A DNA stretch of 64,000 nucleotides from Hydractinia symbiolongicarpus (taxonomy: Eukaryota; Cnidaria; Hydrozoa; Anthoathecata; Hydractiniidae), in assembly GCF_029227915.1 (NCBI RefSeq), contig NC_079875.1:21199001-21263000 (forward strand), in the 5' to 3' direction. Positions 48,910 through 61,995 of the stretch are shown piece after piece. The notes beneath the pieces are model-generated. The model worked only from the letters and a program-made list of their open reading frames with translations, was not told where the DNA came from and made no database searches. The position numbers and the translations under genes were made by a program. Every line of letters begins with the position of its first letter. Position 1 is the first letter of the stretch.

Positions 48910-50089
48910 CTGTGCACGTAGTTAAGAGTGTTCTAAGGCCATGGCGCTAAGGAAAACCACTTTGAAAGTTGTAGTGCATTGAGACTGGAAGGAATAGTCC
49001 AATGGTAACCTGCGAAGGGAGATGGAGCGGCGTGATTTAATTGTGCGTCCTTTATTAGAGTTCAAAAGGCCATATTACGGTCTTTATAGCACTGTGCACG
49101 TAGTTAAGAGTGTTCTAAGGCAACGGCGCTAATGAAGACGACTTGGGACGTTGTAGCGCATTGAGACTGGAACGACTAGTCCAATGGTAACCTGCGCAGG
49201 CAGGTGAAACCACGTGATTTACGTGTGAGTTTATATTAGTCTTTAAAAGGCCATATTACAGCCTTTATAGCACTGTGCACGTAGTTAAGAGTGTTCTAAG
49301 GCCACGGCGCTAAGGAAAGCCACTTGGAACGTTGTAGTGCATTGACATTGAAAGGAATATTCCAATGGTAACCTGCGAGGCTAGATGGAACCATGTGATT
49401 TACGTGCGAGGCATTTATTAGACTGCAAAAGGCCATATTACAGCCTTTATAGGACTGTGCACGTAGTTAAGAGTGTTCTAAGGCAACGGGGCTAATGAAG
49501 ACGACTTGGGACGTTGTCGCGCATTGAGACTGGAACGACTAATCCAATGGTAAACTGCGCAGGCAGGTGAAACCACGTGATTTACGTGTGAGGCCTTTAT
49601 TAGACTGCAAAAGGCCATATTACAGCCTTTAAAGGACTGTGCACGTGGTTAAGAGTGTTCTAAGGCGACGGCGCTAAGGAAAGCGAACTTGGACGTTGTG
49701 GCGCATTGAGACTGGAACGACTAGTCCAATGGTAACTTGTCCAGGCAGATGGAATCACGTGATTTACGCGTGAGGCCTTTATTAGACTGCAAAAGGCCAC
49801 ATTACGGTCTTTATAGCACTGTGCAGTTAGTTAAGAGTGTTCTAAGGCCATGGCGCTAAGGAAAACCACCTTGAAAGTTGTAGTGCATTGAGACTGGAAG
49901 GAATAGTCCAATGGTAACCTGCGCAGGGAGATGGAGCGGCGTGATTTAAGTGTGCGTCCTTTATTAGACTGCAAAAAGCCATATTACGGTCTTTATAGCA
50001 CTGTGCACGTAGTTAAGAGTGTTCTAAGGCAACGGCGCTAATGAAGAAGACTTGGGACGTTGTAGCGCATTGAGACTGGAACGACTAGT
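48910..50089 (+). repeat. Segment E', shortened super-repeat part E
   Basis: Bases 48910-49920 match 59113-60123 in E3 at offset 10203, from the GCCATGGCGC monomer through the TTGTCGCGC and GCAGTTAG monomers. Then 49940-50089 matches the A monomer near 5590-5700 of E1 (GAAGAAGACTTGG). The order E then F seen on the left of the window is therefore kept here, with internal monomers missing. It has the private change TGACATTGAAAGG near 49346. Confidence 0.87.
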
Positions 50090-51252
50090 CCAATGGTAAC
50101 CGGTGCAGGCATCTGAAACCACTTGAGTTACGTCTGCGGCCTTTATTTGACTGCAAAAGGCCATATTACAGCCTTTATAGGACTGTGCACGCAGTTATTG
50201 GTGTTCTAACGCGACGGCGCTAATGAAAACGACTTTCGACGATGAAGCGCATTGAGACTGGAACGACTAGTCCAATGGTAACCTGCGCAGGTAGATGGAA
50301 CCACGTGATTTACGTGTGAGGCCTTTATTAGACTGCAAAAAGCCATATTCCAGCCTTTAAACGACTGTGCACGCAGTTAATGGTGTTCTAAGGCGACGGC
50401 GCTAATGAAAGCGACTCTCGACGATGAAGCGCATTGAGACTGGAACGACTAGTCCAATGGTAACCTGCGCAGGCAGATGGAACCACGTGATTTACGTGTG
50501 AGGCCTTTATTAGACTGCAAAAAGCCATATTACAGCCTTTATAGGACTGTGCACGTAGTTAAGAGTGTTGTAAGGCAACGGCGCTAATGAAAACGACTTG
50601 GGACGTTGTAGCGCAATGAGACTGGAACGACTAGTCCAATAGTAACTTGTCCAGGCAGATGGAACCACGTGATTTACGCGTGAGCCCTTTATTAGACTGC
50701 AAAAAGCCATATTACAGCCTTTATAGGACTGTGCACGTAGTTAAGAGTGTTGTAAGGCCACAGCACTAAGGAAAACGACTTGGGACGTTGTAGCGCATTG
50801 AGACCGGAACTAATAGTCCAATGGTAACCTGCACAGGCAGATGGAACAACGTGATTTACGTGTGAGGCCTTTATTACCCTGCAAAACGCCATATTACGGT
50901 CGTTATAGGGCTGTGCACGTAATTAAGAGAGCTCTAAAGCCACGGCGCTAAATAGAACCACTTGGAACGTTGTAGGGCATTGAGACTGGAAGGAATAGTC
51001 CAATGGTAAGCTGCCCAGGCAGAGGGAACCACGTGATTTACGTGTGAGGCCTTTATTACACTGAAAAAGGCCATATTACAGCCTTTATAGGACTGTGCAC
51101 GCAGTTAATAGTGTTCTAAGGCGACGGCGCTAATGAAAGCAACTTTGGACGATGAAGCGCATTGAGACTGGAACGACTAGTCTAATGGTAACTTGTCCAG
51201 GCAGATGGAACCATGTGATTTACGCGTGAGGCCTTTATTAGACTGCAAAAAG
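50090..51252 (+). repeat. Segment F2, second copy of super-repeat part F
   Basis: Matches F1 at offset 43091 up to about 51060 and at offset 42545 after that, the change being the loss of three monomers present in F1. It shares ATATTCCAGCC, GAGCCCTTTATTAG and GAGACCGGAACTAATAG with F1. The joint near 51060 reads CACTGAAAAAGGCC in place of CACTGCAAAAGGCC. No gene is visible. Confidence 0.87.
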
Positions 51253-52890
51253 CCATATTACAGCCTTTATAAGACTGTGCACGTAGTTAAGAGTGTTGTA
51301 AGGCAACGGCGCTAATTAGAACAACTTGGGACGTTGTAGCGCATTGAGACTGGAACGACAAGTCCAATGGTAATCGGCGCAGGCAGCTGAAACCGTGTGA
51401 TTTACGTGTTAGGCCTTTATTAGACTGCAAAAGGCCACATTACGGTCTTTATAGCACTGTGCACGTAGTTAAGAGTGTTCTAAGGCCATGGCGCTAAGGA
51501 AAACCACTTTGAAAGTTGTAGTGCATTGAGACTGGAAGGAATAGTCCAATGGTAGCCTGCCCAGGGAGATGGAGCGGCGTGATTTAATTGTGCGTCCTTT
51601 ATTAGACTGCAAAAGGCCATATTACGGTCTTTATAGCACTGTGCACGTAGTTAAGAGTGTTCTAAGGCCACAGCACTAAGAAAAACGACTTGGGACGTTG
51701 TAGCGCATTGAGACTGGAAGGAATAGTCCAATGGTAACCTGCGCAGACAGGTGAAACCACGTGATTTACGTGTGAGGTCTTTATTAGACTGCAAAAGGCC
51801 ATAATACGGTCGTTATAGGGCCGTGCACGTAATTAAGAGAGTTCTGAGGCCACGGCGCTAAGGAGAACCACTTGGAACGTTGTTGTGCATTGAGACTGGA
51901 AGGAAAAGTCCAATGGTAAGCTGGCCAGGCAGAGGGAACCACGTGATTTACGTGTGAGGCCTTTATTACACTGCAAAAGGCCATATTACAGCCTTTATAG
52001 GAAGATGCACGTAGTTAAGAGTGTTGTAAAGCGACGGCGCTAATGAAAACGACTTGGGATGTTGTAGCGCATTGAGACTGGAACGACTAGTCCAATGGTA
52101 ACCTGCGCAGGCAGATGGAACCTCGTGATTTACGTGTGAGGTCTTTATTTGACTTCACAAGGCCATATTACAGCCTTTATAGGACTGTGCACGCAGTTAA
52201 GAGAGTTCTAAAGCCACGGCGCTATGGAAAACAACTTGGGACGTTGTAGCACACTGAGACTGGAAAGACTAGTCCAATGGTAACCGGCGCAGGCAACTCA
52301 AACCGCGTGATTTAAGTGTGCGGCCTTTATTAGACTGCAAAAGGCCATACTACGGTTTTTATAGGACTCCACACGTAGTTAAGAGTGTTTTAAGGCCACG
52401 GCGCTAAGGAGAACTACTTGGAACGTTGTAGTGCAATGACACTGGAAGGAATAGTCCAATGGTAACCTGCGCAGGGAGATGGAGCGGCGTGATTTAATTG
52501 TGCGTCCTTTATTAGACTGCAAAAGGCCATATTACGGTCTTTATAGCACTGTGCACGTAGTTAAGAGTGTTCTAAGGCCACAGCACTAAGGAAAACGACT
52601 TGGGACGTTGTAGCGCATTGAGACTGGAACGAATAGTCCAATGGTAAGCTGCGCAGGCAGATGAAACCACGTGATTTACATGTGAGGCTTTTATTAGACT
52701 GGAAAAGGGCATATTATAGCCTTTGTAGGACGATGCACGTAGTTAAGAGTGTACTAAAGCAACGGCGCTAATGAAAACAACTTGGGACGTTGTAGCGCAT
52801 TGAGACTGGAAGGAATAGTCCAATGGTAACCTGCGCAGACAGGTGAAACCACGTGATTTACGTGTGAGTTCTTTATTAGACTGCAAAAGG
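51253..52890 (+). repeat. Segment D3, third copy of super-repeat part D
   Basis: Matches D2 at offset 42545 from 51253 and at offset 42727 after about 51975, because this copy holds one extra monomer at about 51740-51970. The extra piece makes visible two separate monomers that are fused into one in D1 and, with another crossover point, in D2. Homology to D2 ends at about 10160/52890, some 1.03 kb before the end of D1 and D2. Confidence 0.89.
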
Positions 52891-55548
52891 CCATAATACG
52901 GTCGTTATAGGACTGTGCACGTAATTAAGAGAGTTCTGAGGCCACGGCGCTAAGGAGAACCACTTGGAACGTTGTTGTGCATTGAGACTGGAAGGAATAG
53001 TCCAATGGTAACCTGCGCAGGCAGATAGAACCACGTGATTTACGTGCGAGGCTTTTATTACCCTGCAAAACGCCATATTACGGTCGTTATAGGGCTGTGC
53101 ACGTAATTAAGAGAGCTCTAAAGCCACGGCGCTAAATAGAACCACTTGGAACGTTGTAGGGCATTGAGACTGGAAGGAATAGTCCAATGGTAAGCTGCCC
53201 AGGCAGAGGGAACCACGTGATTTACGTGTGAGGCCTTTATTACACTTCAAAAGGCCATATTATAGCCTTTATAGGAAGATGCACGTAGCTAAGAGTGTTG
53301 TAAAGCGACGGCGCTAAGGAAAACGACTTGGGATGTTGTAGCGCATTAAGACTGGAACGACTAGTCCAATGGTAAGCTGCGCAGGCAGATGAAACCACGT
53401 GATTTACATGTGAGGCTTTTATTAGTCTGGAAAAGGGCATATTATAGCCTTTGTAGGACGATGCACGTAGTTAAGAGTGTTCTAAAGCGACGGCGCTAAT
53501 GAAAGCGACTTTGGACGATGTAGTGCATTGAGACTGGAACGACTAGTCCAATGGTAACCTGCGAGGCTAGATGGAACCATATGATTTACGTGCGAGGCAT
53601 TTATTAGACTGCAAAAGGCCGTATTACAGCCTTTATAGGACTGTGCACGTAGTTAATAGTGTTCTAAGGCGACGGCGCTAATGAAAGCGACTTTGGACAA
53701 TGTAGTGCATTGAGACTGGAACGACTAGTCCAATGGTAACTTGTCCGGGCAGATGGAACCACGTGATTTACGTGTGCGGCCTTTATTAGACTGCAAAAGG
53801 CCACATTACGGTCGTTATAGCACTGTGCAGTTAGTTAAGAGTGTTCTAAGGCCATGGCGCTAAGGAAAACCACTTGGAACGTTGTAGTGCATTGACTATG
53901 GAAGGAATATTCCAATGGTAACCTGCACAGGGAGATGGAGCGGCGTGATTTAATTGTGCGTCCTTTATTAGACTGCAAAAGGCCATATTACGGTCTTTAT
54001 GGCACTGTGCACGTAGTTAAGAGTGTTCTAAAGCAACGGCGCTAATGAAGACGACTTGGGACGTTGTAGCGCATTGAGACTGGAACGACTAGTCCAATGG
54101 TAACCTGCGCAGGCAGGTGAAACCACGTGATTTACGTGTGAGTCTATATTAGTCTTTAAAAGGCCATATTACAGCCTTTATAGCACTGTGCACGTAGTTA
54201 AGAGTGTTCTAAGGCCACGGCGCTAAGGAAAGCCACTTGGAACGTTGTAGTGCATTGACAATGAAAGGAATATTCCAATGGTAACCTCACAGGCAGATGT
54301 AACTCCGTGATTTACGTGTGAGGCCTTTATTGGACTGCAAAAGGCCATATTACGGCCTTTATAGGACTGTGCACGTAGTTAATAGTGTTCTAAGGCGACG
54401 GCGCTAATGAAAGCGACTTTGGACAATGTAGTGCATTGAGACTGGAACGACTAGTCCAATGGTAACCTGCAAAGCTAGATGGAACCGGCGCAGGCAACTC
54501 AAACCGCGTGATTTAAGTGTGCGGCCTTTATTAAACTGCAAAAGGCCATACTACGGTCTTTATAGGACTCTACACGTAGTTAAGAGTGTTTTAAGGCCAC
54601 GGCGCTAAGGAGAACTACTTGGAACGTTGTAGTGCAATGACACTGGAAGGAATAGTCCAATGGTAAGCTGCGGAGGCAGGTGAAACCAGGTGATTTACGT
54701 GTGAGGCCTTTATTAGACTGCAAAAGGCCATATTACAGCCTTTATAGGACGATGCACGTAGTTAAGAGTGTTGAAAAGCGACGACGCTAAGGAAAACGAC
54801 TTGGGACGTTGTACCACATTGAGACTTGAAGGACTAGTCCAATGGTAACCTGCGCAGGCAGATGGAACCTCGTGATTTACGTGTGAGGTCTTTATTTGAC
54901 TGGAAAAGGGCATATTATAGCCTTTGTAGGACGATGCACGTAGTTACGAGTGTTCTAAAGCGACGGCGCTAATGAAAACAACTTGGGACGTTGTAGCGCA
55001 TTGAGACTGGAACGACTAGTCCAATGGTAACCTGCACAGGCAGATGGAACCACGTGATTTACGTGTGAGGTCTTTATTAGACTGCAAAAGGCCATAATAC
55101 GGTCGTTATAGGGCTGTGCACGTAATTAAGAGAGTTCTGAGGCCACGGCGCTAAGGAGAACCACTTGGAACGTTGTTGTGCATTGAGACTGGAAGGAATA
55201 GTCAATTGGTAACCTGCGCAGGCAGATGGAACCTCGTGATTTACGTGTGAGGTCTTTATTAGACTGCAAAAGGTCATATTACAGCCTTTATAGGACTGTG
55301 CACGTAGTGAAGAGAGTTCTGAGGCGACGGCGCTAATGAAAACGACTTGGGACGTTGTAGCGCATTGAGATTGGAACGAATAGTCCAATGGTAACCTGCA
55401 CAGGCATATGGAACAACGTGATTTACGTGTGAGGCCTTTATTACCCTGCAAAACGCCATATTACGGTCGTTATAGGGCTGTGCACGTAATTAGGAGAGCT
55501 CTAAAGCCACGGTGCTAAATAGAACCACTTGGAACGTTGTAGGGCATT
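52891..55548 (+). repeat. Mixed block between D3 and E2
   Basis: About 14 to 15 monomers in which central-block classes (GGTCGTTATAGGGCTG, GGCATATTATAGCC, TTGAAAAGCGAC, GTAGTGAAGAGAG) and E-type monomers (GCGAGGCATTTATTAG, GAGTCTATATTAGTC, CCTCACAGGCAGATG) alternate in pieces. It holds the second 201-base register-shift monomer at 54345-54545. It sits at the same D/E position as the 37.7-kb central block, but is only about 2.7 kb. No gene is visible. Confidence 0.82.
54345..54545 (+). repeat. 201-base monomer, second copy of the out-of-register join
   Basis: Same 19-base excess and same CTAGATGGAACCGGCGCAGG join as at 43230-43430, with two or more substitutions (GCAAAGCTAG in place of GCGAGGCTAG). 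The shared event shows that these two places, 11.1 kb apart, descend from one ancestor. Confidence 0.92.
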
Positions 55549-58455
55549 GAGACTTGAAGGACTAGTCCAATGGTAACCTGCGCAGGCAGATGGAACCTCG
55601 TGATTTAAGTGTGCGGCCTTTATTAGACTGCAAAAGGCCATACTACGGTCTTTATAGCACTGTGCACGCACTTAAGAGTGTTCTAAGACAACGGCGCTAA
55701 GGAAAACCACTTGGAACGTTGTAGTGCATTGACTATGGAAGGAATATTCCAATGGTAACCGGCGCAGGCATCTGAAACCACTTGAGTTACGTCTGCGGCC
55801 TTTATTGGACTGCAAAAGGCCATATTACAGCCTTTATAGGACTGTGCACGCAGTTAATAGTGTTCTAAGGCGACGGCGCTAATGAAAGCGACTTTGGACG
55901 ATGAAGCGCATTGAGACTGGAACGACTAGTCCAATGTTAACTTGTCCAGGCAGATGGAACCACGTGATTTACGCGTTAGGCCTTTATTAGACTGCAAAAA
56001 TCCATATTACAGCCTTTATAAGACTGTGCACGTAGTTAAGAGTGTTGTAAGGCAACGGCGCTAATGAGAACGACTTGGGACGTTGTAGCGCATTGAGACT
56101 GGAACGACAAGTCCAATGGTAATCGGCGCAGGCAGCTGAAACCGCGTGATTTACGTGTTAGGCCTTTATTAGACTGCAAAAGGCCACATTACGGTCTTTA
56201 TAGCACTGTGCACGTAGTTAAGAGTGTTCTAAGGCCATGGCGCTAAGGAAAACCACTTTGAAAGTTGTAGTGCATTGAGACTGGAAGGAATAGTCCAATG
56301 GTAACCTGCGCAGGGAGATGGAGCGGCGTGATTTACGCATGAGGCCTTTATTAGACTGCAAAAGGCCACATTACGGTCTTTATAGCACTGTGCAGTTAGT
56401 TAAGAGTGTTCTAAGGCCATGGCGCTAAGGAAAACCACTTTGAAAGTTGTAGTGCATTGAGACTGGAAGGAATAGTCCAGTGGTAACCTGCGCAGGAGGA
56501 TGGAGCGGCGTGATTTAATTGTGTGTCCTTTATTAGACTGCAAAAGGCCATATTACGGTCTTTATGGCACTGTGCACGTAGTTAAGAGTGTTCTAAGGCA
56601 ACGGCGCTAATGAAGACGACTTGGGACGTTGTAGCGCATTGAGACTGGAACGACTAGTCCAATGGTAACCTGCGCAGGCAGGTGAAACCACGTGATTTAC
56701 GTGTGAGTCTATATTAGTCTTTAAAAGGCCATATTACAGCCTTTATAGGACTGTGCACGTAGTTAAGAGTGTTCTAAGGCAACGGGGCTAATGAAGACGA
56801 CTTGGGACGTTGTAGCGCATTGAGACTGAAACGACTAGTCCAATGGTAACCTGCGCAGTCAGGTGAAACCACGTGATTTACGTGTGAGTTTATATTAGTC
56901 TTTAAAAGGCCATATTACAGCCTTTATAGCACTGTGCACGTAGTTAAGAGTGTTCTAAGGCCACGGCGCTAAGGAAAGCCACTTGGAACGTTGTAGTGCA
57001 TTGACAATGAAAGGAATATTCCAATGGTAACCTCATAGGCAGATGTAACCGCGTGATTTACGTGAGAGGCCTTTATTGGACTGCAAAAGGCCATATTACA
57101 GCCTTTATAGGACTGTGCACGTAGTTAATAGTGTTCTAAGGCGACGGCGCTAATGAAAGCGACTTTGGACGATGTAGTGCATTGAGACTGGAACGACTAG
57201 TCCAATGGTAACCTGCGAGGCTAGATGGAACCATATGATTTACGTGCGAGGCATTTATTAGACTGCAAAAGGCCGTATTACAGCCTTTATAGGACTGTGC
57301 ACGTAGTTAAGAGTGTTCTAAGGCAACGGGGCTAATGAAGACGACTTGGGACGTTGTCGCGCATTGAGACTGGAACGACTAATCCAATGGTAAACTGCGC
57401 AGGCAGGTGAAACCACGTGATTTACGTGTGAGGCCTTTATTAGACTGCAAAAGGCCATATTACAGCCTTTAAAGGACTATGCACGTGGTTAAGAGTGTTC
57501 TAAGGCGACGGCGTTAATGAAAGCGAACTTGGACGTTGTGGCGCATTGAGACTGAAACGACTAGTCCAATGGTAACTTGTCCAGGCAGATGGAACCACGT
57601 GATTTACGTGTGAGTCTATATTAGTCTTTAAAAGGCCATATTACAGCCTTTATAGCACTGTGCACGTAGTTAAGAGTGTTCTAAGGCCACGGCGCTAAGG
57701 AAAGCCACTTGGAACGTTGTAGTGCATTGACAATGAAAGGAATATTCCAATGGTAACCTCACAGGCAGATGTAACCCCGTGATTTACGTGTGAGGCCTTT
57801 ATTGGACTGCAAAAGGCCATATTACGGCCTTTATAGGACTGTGCACGTAGTTAATAGTGTTCTAAGGCGACGGCGCTAATGAAAGCGACTTTGGACGATG
57901 TAGTGCATTGAGACTGGAACGACTAGTCCAATGGTAACCTGCGAGGCTAGATGGAACCATGTGATTTACGTGCGAGGCTTTTATTAGACTGCAAAAGGCC
58001 ATATTACAGCCTTTATAGGACTGTGCACGTAGTTAAGAGTGTTCTAAGGCAACGGGGCTAATGAAGACGACTTGGGACGTTGTCGCGCATTGAGACTGGA
58101 ACTACTAATCCAATGGTAAACTGCGCAGGCAGGTGAAACCACGTGATTTACGTGTTAGGCCTTTATTAGACTGCAAAAGGCCACATTGCGGTCTTTATAG
58201 CACTGTGCAGTTAGTTAAGAGAGTTCTAAGGCCATGGCGCTAAGGAAAATCACTTTGAAAGTTGTAGTGCATTGAGACTGGAAGGAATATTCCGATGGTA
58301 ACCGGCGCAGGCAACTCAAACTGCGTGATTTAAGTATGCGACCTTTATAAGACTGCAAAAGGCCATGATACGGTCTTTATAGAACTGTGCACGTAGTTAA
58401 GAGTGTTGAAAAGCGACGGCGCTAGGGAAAACGACTTGGGACGTTGTACCACATT
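55549..58455 (+). repeat. Segment E2, first of two tandem E copies
   Basis: Tandem partner of E3 at starting offset 2907 (16 monomers less five bases). It shares AATGTTAAC, AAAAATCCATATT, CCAGTGGTAACC, GCAGGAGGATGG and TTGTGTGTCC with E3. It ends at about 58400 inside the GAACTGTGCAC monomer and jumps to TTGAAAAGCGACGG, which leads into E3. It lacks three to four monomers that E3 has near 59640-60180 and keeps one that E3 lost. Confidence 0.9.
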
Positions 58456-61400
58456 GAGACTTGAAGGACTAGTCCAATGGTAACCTGCGCAGGCAGATGG
58501 AACCTCGTGATTTAAGTGTGCGGCCTTTATTAGACTGCAAAAGGCCATACTACGGTCTTTATAGCACTGTGCACGCACTTAAGAGTGTTCTAAGGCAACG
58601 GCGCTAAGGAAAACCACTTGGAACGTTGTAGTGCATTGACTATGGAAGGAATATTCCAATGGTAACCGGCGCAGGCATCTGAAACCACTTGAGTTACGTC
58701 TGCGGCCTTTATTGGACTGCAAAAGGCCATATTACAGCCTTTATAGGACTGTGCACGCAGTTAATAGTGTTCTAAGGCGACGGCGCTAATGAAAGCGACT
58801 TTGGACGATGAAGCGCATTGAGACTGGAACGACTAGTCCAATGTTAACTTGTCCAGGCAGATGGAACCACGTGATTTACGCGTTAGGCCTTTATTAGACT
58901 GCAAAAATCCATATTACAGCCTTTATAAGACTGTGCACGTAGTTAAGAGTGTTGTAAGGCAACGGCGCTAATGAGAACGACTTGGGACGTTGTAGCGCAT
59001 TGAGACTGGAACGACAAGTCCAATGGTAATCGGCGCAGGCAGCTGAAACCGCGTGATTTACGTGTTAGGCCTTTATTAGACTGCAAAAGGCCACATTACG
59101 GTCTTTATAGCACTGTGCACGTAGTTAAGAGTGTTCTAAGGCCATGGCGCTAGGGAAAACCACTTTGAAAGTTGTAGTGCATTGAGACTGGAAGGAATAG
59201 TCCAATGGTAACCTGCGCAGGGAGATGGAGCGGCGTGATTTAATTGTGCGACCTTTATTAGACTGCAAAAGGCCATATTACGGTCTTTATAGCACTGTGC
59301 ACGTAGTTAAGAGTGTTCTAAGGCAACGGCGCTAATGAAGACGACTTGGGACGTTGTAGCGCATTAAGACTGGAACGACTAGTCCAATGGTAACCTGCGC
59401 AGGCAGGTGAAACCACGTGATTTACGTGTGAGTTTATATTAGTCTTTAAAAGGCCATATTACAGCCTTTATAGCACTGTGCACGTAGTTAAGAGTGTTCT
59501 AAGGCCACGGCGCTAAGGAAAGCCACTTGGAACGTTGTAGTGCATTGACAATGAAAGGAATATTCCAATGGTAACCTGCGAGGCTAGATGAAACCATGTG
59601 ATTTACGTGCGAGGCATTTATTAGACTGCAAAAGGCCATATTACAGCCTTTATAGGACTGTGCACGTAGTTAAGAGTGTTCTAAGGCAACGGGGCTAATG
59701 AAGACGACTTGGGACGTTGTGGCGCATTGAGACTGGAACGACTAATCCAATGGTAAACTGCGCAGGCAGGTGAAACCACGTGATTTACGTGTGAGGCCTT
59801 TATTAGACTGCAAAAGGCCATATTACAGCCTTTAAAGGACTGTGCACGTGGTTAAGAGTGTTCTAAGGCGACGGCGCTAATGAAAGCGAACTTGGACGTT
59901 GTGGCGCATTGAGACTGGAACACTAGTCCAATGGTAACTTGTCCAGGCAGATGGAACCACGTGATTTACGCGTGAGGCCTTTATTAGACTGCAAAAGGCC
60001 ACATTACGGTCTTTATAGCACTGTGCAGTTTGTTAAGAGTGTTCTAAGGCCATGGCGCTAAGGAAAACCACTTTGAAAGTTGTAGTGCATTGAGACTGGA
60101 AGGAATAGTCCAGTGGTAACCTGCGCAGGAGGATGGAGCGGCGTGATTTAATTGTGTGTCCTTTATTAGACTGCAAAAGGCCATATTACGGTCTTTATGG
60201 CACTGTGCACGTAGTTAAGAGTGTTCTAAGGCAACGGCGCTAATGAAGACGACTTGGGACGTTGTAGCGCATTGAGACTGGAACGACTAGTCCAATGGTA
60301 ACCTGCGCAGGCAGGTGAAACCACGTGATTTACGTGTGAGTCTATATTAGTCTTTAAAAGGCCATATTACAGCCTTTATAGGACTGTGCACGTAGTGAAG
60401 AGTGTTCTAAGGCAACGGGGCTAATGAAGACGACTTGGGACGTTGTAGCGCATTGAGACTGGAACGACTAGTCCAATGGTAACCTGCGCAGTCAGGTGAA
60501 ACCACGTGATTTACGTGTGAGTTTATATTAGTCTTTAAAAGGCCATATTACAGCCTTTATAGCACTGTGCACGTAGTTAAGAGTGTTCTAAGGCCACGGC
60601 GCTAAGGAAAGCCACTTGGAACGTTGTAGTGCATTGACAATGAAAGGAATATTCCAATGGTAACCTCATAGGCAGATGTAACCGCGTGATTTACGTGAGA
60701 GGCCTTTATTGGACTGCAAAAGGCCATATTACAGCCTTTATAGGACTGTGCACGTAGTTAATAGTGTTCTAAGGCGACGGCGCTAATGAAAGCGACTTTG
60801 GACGATGTAGTGCATTGAGACTGGAACGACTAGTCCAATGGTAACCTACGAGGCTAGATGGAACCATATGATTTACGTGCGAGGCATTTATTAGACTGCA
60901 AAAGGCCGTATTACAGCCTTTATAGGACTGTGCACGTAGTTAAGAGTGTTCTAAGGCAACGGGGCTAATGAAGACGACTTGGGACGTTGTCGCGCATTGA
61001 GACCGGAACGACTAATCCAATGGTAAACTGCGCAGGCAGGTGAAACCACGTGATTTACGTGCGAGGCCTTTATTAGACTGCAAAAGGCCATATTACAGCC
61101 TTTAAAGGACTATGCACGTGGTTAAGAGTGTTCTAAGGCGACGGCGCTAATGAAAGCGAACTTGGACGTTGTGGCGCATTGAGACTGAAACGACTAGTCC
61201 AATGGTAACTTGTCCAGGCAGATGGAACCACGTGATTTACGTGTGAGTCTATATTAGTCTTTAAAAGGCCATATTACAGCCTTTATAGCACTGTGCACGT
61301 AGTTAAGAGTGTTCTAAGGCCACGGCGCTAAGGAAAGCCACTTGGAACGTTGTAGTGCATTGACAATGAAAGGAATATTCCAATGGTAACCTCACAGGCA

Positions 61401-61995
61401 GATGTAACCCCGTGATTTACGTGTGAGGCCTTTATTGGACTGCAAAAGGCCATATTACGGCCTTTATAGGACTGTGCACGTAGTTAAGAGTGTTCTAAGG
61501 CAACGGGGCTAATGAAGACGACTTGGGTCGTTGTCGCGCATTGAGACTGGAACGACTAATCCAATGGTAAACTGCGCAGGCAGGTGAAACCACGTGATTT
61601 ACGTGTTAGGCCTTTATTAGACTGCAAAAGGCCACATTGCGGACTTTATAGCACTGTGCAGTTAGTTAAGAGTGTTCTAAGGCCATGGCGCTAAGGAAAA
61701 CCACTTTGAAAGTTGTAGTGCATTGAGACTGGAAGGAATATTCCGATGGTAACCGGCGCAGGCAACTCAAACTGCGTGATTTAAGTATGCGGCCTTTATA
61801 AGACTGCAAAAGGCCATGATACGGTCTTTATAGAACTGTGCACGTAGTTAAGAGAGTTCTAAGGCCACGGCGCTAAGGAAAACCAGTTAGAACGTTGTAG
61901 TGCTGTGAGACTGGAAGGAATAGTCCAATGGTAACCTGCGCAGGGAGATGGAGCGGCGTGATTTAAGTGTGCGTCCTTTATTAGACTGCAAAAAG
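58456..61995 (+). repeat. Segment E3, second of two tandem E copies
   Basis: Matches E1 and E2 monomer by monomer. Compared with E1 it has three extra monomers (about 59637-60180) and lacks one (the counterpart of about 4910-5090). The join reads GTTAAGAGTGTTCTAAGGCAACGGGG directly after the GGCCTTTATAGG monomer near 61460. It continues beyond the end of E2 into the A-B-C-D monomers, as E1 does, and so represents the more complete arrangement. No gene is visible. Confidence 0.9.
58705..58751 (+). repeat. 15-bp internal direct repeat spaced 32 bp, representative site
   Basis: GCCTTTATTGGACTG (58705-58719) and GCCTTTATAGGACTG (58737-58751) match at 14 of 15 bases. Their starts are 32 bases apart across the monomer junction. 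In most monomers the first copy reads GCCTTTATTAGACTG, which still matches at 13 of 15. It suggests that part of the 182-base unit arose by a short internal duplication. Confidence 0.85.
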
